64,000 bases of DNA, from positions 2,232,001 through 2,296,000 of the forward strand of contig OZ245019.1 of assembly GCA_965223815.1 (NCBI GenBank), read 5' to 3'. The stretch is from HKST-UBA178 sp965223815 (GTDB taxonomy: Bacteria; Pseudomonadota; Gammaproteobacteria; Chromatiales; Chromatiaceae). The notes under the pieces are model-generated. The model was not told where the DNA came from and ran no database searches. It was given only the letters and a program-made list of their open reading frames with translations. Position numbers and translations under genes: made by a program. Positions 29,519 to 37,097 of this stretch are shown here, piece by piece. Numbering within the stretch: the stretch's first letter is position 1; every line of letters starts with the position of its first letter.

Positions 29519-31102
29519 CTAACAATTACCCTTATCGCTCGCGATTTCTGTTTGCAGTGCAATACGATCGATCTTGCCGGTGGTGGTGCGGGGAAATGTG
29601 TCCCGGATAGATATATGGCCAGGGACGGCATACCAAGGAATACGCCGCTTGAGCCAGGAAAGTAGGTCGTTGGCATCGATGCTTGCCAGTGGCTTGAGAA
29701 TGGTGCTGGCATAAATCTCCAGCGACCCCTGGGCGGCGGGCAGGATGAGTGTTGCAGCCTCTTCGACCGCCTCGTGGCTACAGAGTACAGACTCGACTTC
29801 GTCAAGCTCGATTCGGTACCCTCGAACTTTAACCTGGCGGTCCTTTCGGCCCAGAAACTGAAAACACCCATCTTCCAACTGCCTAACCAAATCCCCGGTG
29901 CGATAGTAGGTGTCAAGGTAACCCTCGAATACCGGTCGTTGCGCAAAGGCCTTGGCATTAAGATCGGGGCGGTTCCAATAACCCTGCATCATCGTGGGTG
30001 TGCGCGCCAGCAGTTCTCCGACTTCACCCGGGTCGACCGGGCGATCCTGTTCATCTACCACCAAGGATTCCACGATGCGGCTGACAGCGCCGATGGAGAT
30101 GGGCTCGTCGGTTACAGGTGGAGAGGGCAGGGTGTAGTGCGTGATGCCATTAACCTCCGCGGGGCCGTACATGTTGTCGAAGCGCACCTGGGGTAATTTT
30201 TCCATCAATGCCCTCAAGTGTTTGGTGGGAAAAGGTTCCCCACCAAAGATGACCCAGCGTAAGTTGGAGAGATCTCGACTTTCAATAACGCCATGAAGCA
30301 GTAGCTGTATCAGGGCGAAAGGGACGGTAAAGAGTACCGAGACCTTTTGCTCCTCAAGTAGTTTGGAATAACTGGCGGCAAACTTGGTGTACTCCTCGGG
30401 AATGATAACCACAGTAGCGCCGGCAACCGCACAGGCGAAATAATCGAAAATCGAGAGATCGAAATGCAGGGGAGCATGATTGCTGAGTCTGTCCTCGGCC
30501 ACCAGTCCGTAGGAGATGGCTGCCCACGCGGAAAAACTCATTCCACTGTGGTGCGTATGCATGATCCCTTTTGGTTGGCCCGTAGAGCCGGAGGTGTATA
30601 TGATATAAGCCAGATCCTGCTCGATAATTTTAATCTCCGGCGCCTGCTCTCCTGGGAAGTTACTGATCTGATTCCAATCCAGGCATTCGAAGCTGAGACC
30701 AGGGGAGGGGGCAATTCCCATTAATAACTGCAAATCAGTCGACTTACTGTCGAGTGATTGTAAAACCCGAAGCCTGCTGCTGTCGGTTACTATACAACGA
30801 ATCCCACAATCCTGGAGCACGAACATCAGTCGCTCCAGGGGCATTGCCGGGTCGAGTGGGACATAGGCAGCGCCGGCTTTCATTATTCCGTACATAGCAA
30901 CCGGGACCTGAAGACCCTTGGGCATAAAAATCCCCACGCGATCTCGTCTGCGTACTCCTTTGGCACGCAATGCATGCGCCAACTGGTTCGCCTGAGTAAC
31001 GAGTGCTCCGTAACTGAGTGTATCGCTGCGAAAGCAGACCGCCTCGCGTTGGGGATCGATTGCCGCGACCGAATCTATGAGCTGATGGAGTAGAAAATTC
31101 AC
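29519..31102 (-). CDS. Stand-alone amino-acid adenylation enzyme
   Basis: A 527-residue A domain without a carrier: A3 IIYTSGSTGQPKG, A4 region PLHFDLSIFDYF, FGGEPFPTKHLRAL, A5 NMYGPAEVNG, A7 YRTGDL, A8 RQVKVRGYRIELDE, A10 Lys in TTGKIDRIAL. The HFDLSIFD and FGGExFPxKHLR segments resemble the free prolyl-AMP ligases of pyrrole pathways (PltF/RedM type), which pair with a free PCP as here. Specificity for proline is therefore possible but not shown. The GTG start shares four bases (GTGA) with the stop of the acyl-CoA dehydrogenase remnant. It may also supply the A-less terminal module in trans. Confidence 0.9.
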   Translation of the reverse strand: MNFLLHQLIDSVAAIDPQREAVCFRSDTLSYGALVTQANQLAHALRAKGVRRRDRVGIFMPKGLQVPVAMYGIMKAGAAYVPLDPAMPLERLMFVLQDCGIRCIVTDSSRLRVLQSLDSKSTDLQLLMGIAPSPGLSFECLDWNQISNFPGEQAPEIKIIEQDLAYIIYTSGSTGQPKGIMHTHHSGMSFSAWAAISYGLVAEDRLSNHAPLHFDLSIFDYFACAVAGATVVIIPEEYTKFAASYSKLLEEQKVSVLFTVPFALIQLLLHGVIESRDLSNLRWVIFGGEPFPTKHLRALMEKLPQVRFDNMYGPAEVNGITHYTLPSPPVTDEPISIGAVSRIVESLVVDEQDRPVDPGEVGELLARTPTMMQGYWNRPDLNAKAFAQRPVFEGYLDTYYRTGDLVRQLEDGCFQFLGRKDRQVKVRGYRIELDEVESVLCSHEAVEEAATLILPAAQGSLEIYASTILKPLASIDANDLLSWLKRRIPWYAVPGHISIRDTFPRTTTGKIDRIALQTEIASDKGNC

Positions 31103-31293
31103 TGTGTCAGTTGCTCACATTTGCCTCTGAACCGTGCTCCTTGGTTGCGAACACTAGAAAGACGTCGGCGATTGGTGCCAGGGAAATGTACTCCCTGATC
31201 GCGTCCCAGAACATTCGCATTTAGTTCGCGTTTTGCAAAAACCACGACTTCATTCTTGAACCCTAGCTGTTCTGCTGCCCAACCGAAATCCAT
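31099..31293 (-). pseudogene. Acyl-CoA dehydrogenase remnant (N-terminal fragment)
   Basis: A 64-codon frame whose first half reads MDFGWAAEQLGFKNEVVVFA then KRELN...RDQG.HFP. This is very like the first 40 residues of acyl-CoA dehydrogenases (pattern MDFxWxxEQLxFKxxVxxFAxxELNxxVxxRDxxxxFP). All of the FAD-binding and catalytic parts are missing. It keeps a good ribosome-binding site (GGTGAGAG) and its stop overlaps the next gene by GTGA, as expected if a full gene lost its interior and kept both ends. Flavin dehydrogenases of this family oxidise prolyl-PCP to pyrrolyl-PCP in other pathways. The recognition rests on a short stretch. Confidence 0.6.
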
Positions 31294-31300
31294 CTCTCAC

Positions 31301-32512
31301 CTACGCGAATAAAGAGAGGAACTGATTGGCAAGCTGACCAGCCGGCAAGTCGACTTCGAAGGCCCGTTCAACAAACCAATAGCTGGCGATCATAATCAAA
31401 ACCGTGGCGCCGGAAGGCAGGCCGAATCTGATATAGAAGGCCGCATCGCGGAGTAGATATAGAACCGGAAAGGCTATGCATACAATAATCAGTTGCCCGA
31501 CTTCCACACCAATATTGAACCCAAGCAGTGAGAGTGCGGTGTAATTGGAATGAATTCCCATCTCCGATAACACACTGGCGAACCCAAATCCATGGAACAG
31601 TCCGAAGACGAATACTAGCCACCAGATGCGACGACCGAAAATCGGATAAATTATATCCACTGCCACCAGCACGATAGAGAGGGCAATCACGGACTCCACC
31701 AGTCGGGATGAGACCTCGACCGCCCCCAATACCGCCAGGCTCAAAGTAATAGAGTGGGCGACGGTAAATATGGTGACGATTTTTACTATATTCAGCAAAG
31801 CCTCCCCAAAACTTGAAGCCGGTTGCCAACCATCAGTTTTACGCTTAAGAACCGAAGGTAGAAGAAGCGCAATGATGAACAACACATGATCGAGTCCGAT
31901 GGCGATATGATGCACGCCTATCTCGATCATGCCGATCAGACCACTCAGTAAAGATCTGTTGGAGAGATCAAGGCGTTGCTCACGGGAGGATGGGCTGAAG
32001 GTTAATGCGACTTGACTCTCGTTGTTGAACAAGGTTGATTTCCAGTCGTTTTCTATAACCGAGAGCCCCCGGTGGTTTGGGTCGACGTCGAAGATAAGGG
32101 AATAGTTGATGTCGATAAAGGAAGGTATTGTGGTGAGACCGCCGATAGAAAAATCCATGGCCAGAAACTGGCCGAATGATGATTCAATCAAACGATAGTC
32201 GGAGAGTTCAAGTCTGGCGTTGCTACCGTCCGGATAAACACTGACATTATTCAGGATATAATTCTCTATTTGTTCGATATGGGGAGCCAAGGCCTGTTCG
32301 GTTTCAGCTTTATCTGCCGCGATTCCTAAATTCAGCGCCTTGTTCAAATCCGAGAGGGGAATTTCCACCCGCCCCTTTACAGAGTCTTCGAAAATGCTAA
32401 AGAAAAGATAACTCTGATCCGGGGCATGGGCCGCGAGCCTGACGGGTATCAGCAGTAGCAACAACAGGCCCAGCAAGCTAAACCGCTGGCCGATCTTATA
32501 AGTTCGATACAT
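31301..32512 (-). CDS. HupE/UreJ-family membrane protein
   Basis: A 403-residue protein with a signal peptide, an extracytoplasmic domain of about 170 residues (HAPDQSYLFFSIFEDSVKGR...), and a C-terminal membrane domain of about six helices. The membrane part has HupE/UreJ_2-type motifs: GVHHIAIGLDHVLFIIALL, TVAHSITLSLA, FGLFHGFGFASVL, GFNIGVEVGQL. HupE/UreJ proteins are linked to nickel or cobalt uptake. The start ATG 32512 has a GAGGAG site and overlaps the C-PCP-TE stop by 17 bases, so it is inside the NRPS operon. Its role there is unknown; metal handling is a guess. Confidence 0.82.
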   Translation of the reverse strand: MYRTYKIGQRFSLLGLLLLLLIPVRLAAHAPDQSYLFFSIFEDSVKGRVEIPLSDLNKALNLGIAADKAETEQALAPHIEQIENYILNNVSVYPDGSNARLELSDYRLIESSFGQFLAMDFSIGGLTTIPSFIDINYSLIFDVDPNHRGLSVIENDWKSTLFNNESQVALTFSPSSREQRLDLSNRSLLSGLIGMIEIGVHHIAIGLDHVLFIIALLLPSVLKRKTDGWQPASSFGEALLNIVKIVTIFTVAHSITLSLAVLGAVEVSSRLVESVIALSIVLVAVDIIYPIFGRRIWWLVFVFGLFHGFGFASVLSEMGIHSNYTALSLLGFNIGVEVGQLIIVCIAFPVLYLLRDAAFYIRFGLPSGATVLIMIASYWFVERAFEVDLPAGQLANQFLSLFA

Positions 32513-35063
32513 CGAGCTCCTCAGTAGTGGTGGTTTCGTGTTCACCCTGGAGATGTTTCTCGAGTCGTGCAGCCAACTCCCTGACTCGTGGCTCTCGCAA
32601 TATTTCACTGTGTTTAGCTCCTTTCAGTCTTTCCACTTCAACTGTTTCCACAAGTCTGCTCCAACCCAATGACGGGTCGCGGATGCGCCAGTAGTGCTGC
32701 CTGCGAAGCCGAAAGAGAGTGACCGCACCTGGGTATTTTTCGATTTCCCCTAACTGATGTGGCCAGCCAAAATCGACAAACCAGTCGTTCTGCTGGGAAA
32801 TCGGCGGGTCTGTGGGTTGCCATGCTGTTGTCGCCTTTTCCGAGATTTGGTCATCCTGCAAGGAACGCTCGGCGTTCTCCACGGAATATTTCCAGCGTCT
32901 CTTTAGCATTCCATGAATAAAGGCATTTCTCTCATTGGATGGCATCTGAATCAGCGACTGCAACCTGCCGCTGTAGTAGTCCGCGCGATCTATCAGCCGT
33001 TTCAGGTAATACCCTTTGGAAAGGGTGAATAGACTGAAAGTATCGAGGATGCCGAGAAACGCCACCCGGGAACCTGTTTCGGTCAGCTGTCTTGCCATCT
33101 CCAGGGAGAGTTGGGCGCCGGTGCACATTCCCAGGAGCTGATAAGGGCCGAGCGGCTGAATTTTCTTTACCGCCGTTATGTAGTCCGCAGCAACATCTGG
33201 CAGTTCGCGCACGGAAAGACGGCGTATCCTCTTGGTATCCGGAGGCAGCTGAACAACGTATATTGGCTGGTCGCTCGCTAGGTGTCGGGACAGAATGGAA
33301 TAACCGATCGTCTGCACTTCTGGAGAGGCGACACAGAACAGCGGAGGCTTATCGCCACGGGTACTCAGCGGGAAGATTAGCCCCGATTTTGTAGGCCATG
33401 CCCCCTGATGCAGATTGCGTGACATGCCCCTGACAGTGGGTGTTTGGAACAGGGACAGAGTAGGGATAACTTTTCGTGTGGCGAGCTCGAGCTCGTTGAC
33501 CAGGCGCGCGGCAAGAAGAGAAGTGCCGCCGAGATCAAAAAAATTATCGTCCAACCCAATGGTTTCCAACTCCAACAGTTGTTGCCACTTACCGATGATC
33601 AATTCCTCAATGACAGACAGGTCGATTGACTCCCTGCCTTGGATTTCCGCGCTGGTGTGCTCTGGGTTGAGCGGAGTCAGAGAAACGGAGGGCGTCCACG
33701 CCTGGCCGTTATTCTGTGGACACGCTGCTGATGGAGTGGGTACCCTGAAGCCTTCTATATCACCCAGGAGAGCACCGTCGTTGGCCCTGGAGAGACGCTT
33801 AAGAAAAACCGTCAGGCGATCCAGGATCTCGTCTAACGGGACAATGGTGCCGTAACCCGCTTGGAGTACTCCACCGACGGAGATTTGATCCCCCGCCTCC
33901 TCAACGCTGATCGTAAGGGGATAGGCGGTATTCAGTGAACCTCCGATGCCACGGACTTCCAGTCCATCGGGGGGTTGCATCGGTTGGCTGCTCAATGAAA
34001 TAAGCAACGTATCGAACAGGGTGTCTACAGATGATATTTCACTCCAGCGCTGGATCTCTGCCAAAGACATGAATTCGAATGAAACCCGCTTGTAAGCCTT
34101 GGATTGTAAATCGATCAACCAGTCGCTTAAACGAGTCGAGGGCTGAAGAGTGACTCTAACAGGGAGGTTATTGATAAAGGACCCGATGATGGACTCCACG
34201 CCAATCAAATCCGGAGGTCTTCCGGATACTGTAGTGCCAAAGACCAAATCTCCACTTTTCATATAGTGGTTTACCACCAATGCCCAAGCAGCCTGTACAA
34301 AGGTGCTGATAGTGACACCGAACCCACGGGCAGCTTGAATAACAGATGCAGAATAGGCTTCCCCGAGTGCCAGGATTTTTTCGTTCGATTTCGCTGCGGT
34401 TGCTTCCAGGCTGGATTTATTCAGACCGGTGACCAGTGAGGTTGGTGTACTAAACCCTTGTAGCACCTCTCGCCAATATGCCGCCGCGGCATGCTGATCT
34501 TGTTGCTTGATCCAAGCAACATAGTCACGAAAAGGGTGGGGAGGAGGCAACTTGGGTTGGAGGTGATTTTGATTGGCACGATATAGTTCGAATAAGTCCG
34601 CATATATGGTGCCAAGGCACCATCGGTCCAGCAGCAGATGGTGGCTGCTCCAGACTAAAATAAATTTCGTGGCAGCAAGCTGAACAAGCATAACCCGAAT
34701 GAGGGGCGGCTTGGAAATATCGAATCCAACCTCTTGATCTCTGACAAGAAAAGCGCTGAGCTCGGTTTGCTGTTGGTCATGGGAAAGCTGGCGCCAATCC
34801 ATTCGCTCAAAAGGTAGCTTGAGCTTTTGGCGAACAATCTGCAAAGGCTGCTTGTCTGTGCTAACTATGAATGCGGTACGCAGGGCCGGGTGACGGTCCA
34901 GTAACTGTTGCCAGGCATTCTCCAGTGCAGCAGTGGAAAGCTCTCCAATGATTTCATAGCAGAATTGGTTGAACAACGGATCTATATCCGGCTTGGAAAG
35001 CAAGCGTAGGAGCATGGACTCCTGCATCGGCGTTACAGGGTAGATGTCGGCAACGTTTTTCAT
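32496..35063 (-). CDS. NRPS termination protein: C - PCP - thioesterase, no A domain
   Basis: An 855-residue protein and the first gene of the operon. The C domain (1-430) opens DIYPVTPMQESML, like C domains that accept D-residues. Its active-site motif is HHLLLDRW: His141-142 and Asp146 are present but the usual Gly147 is Arg. No A domain follows. The PCP has Ser515 in DLGGTSLLAAR. The C-terminal thioesterase has Cys647 in GMCTGAQ where Ser is usual, with Asp674 and His818 completing a likely triad. It should take the chain from the last epimerization domain, add a residue charged by an A domain in trans (or simply condense), and release it. Confidence 0.92.
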   Translation of the reverse strand: MKNVADIYPVTPMQESMLLRLLSKPDIDPLFNQFCYEIIGELSTAALENAWQQLLDRHPALRTAFIVSTDKQPLQIVRQKLKLPFERMDWRQLSHDQQQTELSAFLVRDQEVGFDISKPPLIRVMLVQLAATKFILVWSSHHLLLDRWCLGTIYADLFELYRANQNHLQPKLPPPHPFRDYVAWIKQQDQHAAAAYWREVLQGFSTPTSLVTGLNKSSLEATAAKSNEKILALGEAYSASVIQAARGFGVTISTFVQAAWALVVNHYMKSGDLVFGTTVSGRPPDLIGVESIIGSFINNLPVRVTLQPSTRLSDWLIDLQSKAYKRVSFEFMSLAEIQRWSEISSVDTLFDTLLISLSSQPMQPPDGLEVRGIGGSLNTAYPLTISVEEAGDQISVGGVLQAGYGTIVPLDEILDRLTVFLKRLSRANDGALLGDIEGFRVPTPSAACPQNNGQAWTPSVSLTPLNPEHTSAEIQGRESIDLSVIEELIIGKWQQLLELETIGLDDNFFDLGGTSLLAARLVNELELATRKVIPTLSLFQTPTVRGMSRNLHQGAWPTKSGLIFPLSTRGDKPPLFCVASPEVQTIGYSILSRHLASDQPIYVVQLPPDTKRIRRLSVRELPDVAADYITAVKKIQPLGPYQLLGMCTGAQLSLEMARQLTETGSRVAFLGILDTFSLFTLSKGYYLKRLIDRADYYSGRLQSLIQMPSNERNAFIHGMLKRRWKYSVENAERSLQDDQISEKATTAWQPTDPPISQQNDWFVDFGWPHQLGEIEKYPGAVTLFRLRRQHYWRIRDPSLGWSRLVETVEVERLKGAKHSEILREPRVRELAARLEKHLQGEHETTTTEELDVSNL

Positions 35064-35388
35064 GAAATTACTTCTGCCAGATTCCCCGCCTGCTACCGCG
35101 TGTGCGCTTCCTGTGGGGGTGTGCTGTTTCGCGCACTTGCTTATAGTTGTTTGATGTCAGAGTAGCAAAACAGATGGCTAATACCAAGTGGGGCAATCGA
35201 TGCCGATTGCTTGGCGTCTCGTTGTGAAAAGGTGAAAGAGGCGATATGCTGATTCCAAAACTAAAACAGTGGCTGCAAGAAATATAAAAGCCAAGCCGGC
35301 TCAACCACGATAAATATACTGCACGGCGGGAATCTCCTTCGTAGTGTGTTCCTGTTGATGAGTATGGGTGGGAGTCCATGGGAGAAAA
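35064..35388. promoter_or_regulatory. Divergent promoter region between the NRPS operon and the cyclodeaminase gene
   Basis: These 325 bases separate two divergently transcribed genes, so the promoters of both the roughly 20-kb minus-strand run and the plus-strand gene should lie here. Short AT-rich patches occur near 35270-35320. I could not pick out convincing -35/-10 pairs or an operator. No regulator gene is adjacent. Confidence 0.5.
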
Positions 35389-36492
35389 ATGAAAACCATT
35401 ATATTGTCGTCTAAAGACGTAGTACGTATCGTTAAGCGAGTTGGATTGGATCGAATGATGGACGAAGCCATCAGAATGCTTGTCCAATCCTGCAAGAATT
35501 TCGATCCCAACGACTACCAGATTCCGGTTCGGGAAGGCTTCAACTATGACCATCCGGTAACTGGGCTGCTGGAATGGATGCCGGTGATGCAGGTTGGCGA
35601 GCGGATTACTTTCAAGATGGTTGGGTATCATCCCCTCAATCCCGAAGTACGTAGACTACCCACGGTTTTATCTTCTGCCATGGTACTGGACACATCTACC
35701 GGTCACATGATGGGCCTCATCGATGCAACCTTTCCAACTGCTTTGAGGACCGGAGCAGCATCGGCAGTAGCGAGCAGAATATTAGCGGCAGACGACTCAA
35801 AGGTATTGGGTTTGGTTGGTGCCGGATCTCAGTCCGTGACTCAATTTCATGCTATATCGAGGCTCTTTGAGCTGGAACGGGTTCTGGTGTTCGATATAGA
35901 TGCAGATATCAGTAAAAGCCTGAAGCAAAGAATCGCGATCTTGGGCGTAGACTCAGATATGGTGCAGCACACTTCGTTGGCCGAAGTAGTCTGCAATGCC
36001 GATATTCTCTGCACCGCGACCTCGATTGGTGTTGGTAAGGGGCCGGTACTCGGTGATCTTGGGCTCAAGCCATCCCTGCATGTGAATGCAGTGGGCTCGG
36101 ACTTTCCCGGGAAAACCGAGCTTCCGCTATCGCTGCTGGAGCGCAGTCTTGTTTGCCCCGATTTCGTGCAGCAGGCGCTGAAAGAGGGTGAATCTCAACA
36201 GCTTTCAATCGATCAACTAGGTCCTGACCTCGTGACCCTGATAAAAGCGGCGGACGACTATCGATACTACAAATCGATGCCAACAGTATTCGACTCTACG
36301 GGTTGGGCGTTGGAAGATCAGGTCGTCATCGAGATGCTATTCCGGTATGCGGAAGATATGGGTTACGGTACCCCTGTCCAGCTCGAATGCATATCCGCAG
36401 ATCCCTATAATCCATATGGTTTTATTGCCGACGCTGATAACAACAGGGAGAGGCAGGAGGTCACCACCCGCCCCAATGTCGTTACAAGATAG
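35389..36492 (+). CDS. Ornithine cyclodeaminase / mu-crystallin family protein
   Basis: A 367-residue NAD-dependent enzyme. Landmarks are the substrate-side segment ITFKMVGYHPLNP, SSAMVLDTSTGHMMGLIDA, T-x-RTGAASAVA, the dinucleotide motif LGLVGAGSQSVTQFHA, and VNAVGSDFPGKTELP typical of cyclodeaminases. Family members turn L-ornithine into L-proline, L-lysine into L-pipecolate, or make related amino-acid building blocks. ATG 35389 is preceded by GGGAG. It is divergent from the NRPS operon, suggesting that it supplies proline or a homologue to the free A domain. That link is inference. Confidence 0.85.
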   Translation: MKTIILSSKDVVRIVKRVGLDRMMDEAIRMLVQSCKNFDPNDYQIPVREGFNYDHPVTGLLEWMPVMQVGERITFKMVGYHPLNPEVRRLPTVLSSAMVLDTSTGHMMGLIDATFPTALRTGAASAVASRILAADDSKVLGLVGAGSQSVTQFHAISRLFELERVLVFDIDADISKSLKQRIAILGVDSDMVQHTSLAEVVCNADILCTATSIGVGKGPVLGDLGLKPSLHVNAVGSDFPGKTELPLSLLERSLVCPDFVQQALKEGESQQLSIDQLGPDLVTLIKAADDYRYYKSMPTVFDSTGWALEDQVVIEMLFRYAEDMGYGTPVQLECISADPYNPYGFIADADNNRERQEVTTRPNVVTR

Positions 36493-36649
36493 TTTACCTT
36501 TCAGTAAGCGGCTACAGATCCATTGAGCGGTCGTCGTTCGCCAGCTGGCGGTGATTTCGCAAGGAAATTACGCGCGCGATGAGTCAAGAGCTGAGGTAGA
36601 ATATAAATCTTTGTAAACCTGATTCCAGAGATTAACAGCACGCAGATTA

Positions 36650-37024
36650 ATGAAATACCTGCTTTTACTACTCTTTTCTTTGTACGGCTCTAGCGCTGCT
36701 GCTGTGGACAGGGAACAATATGGTGCGATTAACGAGCTTGGTCGATTGAATGGCATCGCGCTGCATTGTGGCTTTATTGAGGAAACTCAGCGTATGAAGC
36801 TGGCATTGGTTGAGAATTTGCCGAAGCGGCGGGAATTGGGTCTGAGATTCGATCAAGTGACCAACGACTCCTTTCTGAATTTTATGAAGAGTGATGAGAT
36901 TTGTCCCGATAGGGATAGTTTCTCTGGCATTGTCGACAATGCGCTCCAAAGGTTGAAGCAAGCCTTTGACGGGGAATCGGTCGCGAGCTGGTTTCAACCT
37001 TGGCAACATTTTTCCTCGAGATGA
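36650..37024 (+). CDS. Small exported hypothetical protein
   Basis: A 124-residue product with a clear signal peptide (residues 1-18, KYLLLLLFSLYGSSAAA). The mature part has two Cys (in ALHCGF and DEICPD), which may form a disulfide, and a mixed charged/helical composition (EETQRMKLALVENLPKRREL). It resembles small periplasmic hypotheticals of gammaproteobacteria, but I cannot name a family. It lies 67 bases upstream of the ZnuA-Sco fusion on the same strand and may be transcribed with it. Confidence 0.6.
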   Translation: MKYLLLLLFSLYGSSAAAVDREQYGAINELGRLNGIALHCGFIEETQRMKLALVENLPKRRELGLRFDQVTNDSFLNFMKSDEICPDRDSFSGIVDNALQRLKQAFDGESVASWFQPWQHFSSR

Positions 37025-37097
37025 ATTCGTAATCGGATTACCGCTCCGGCATCTCCTTCCGGTGTTTCAATTTTCATAAATCCATCCTCAAGTGCTC

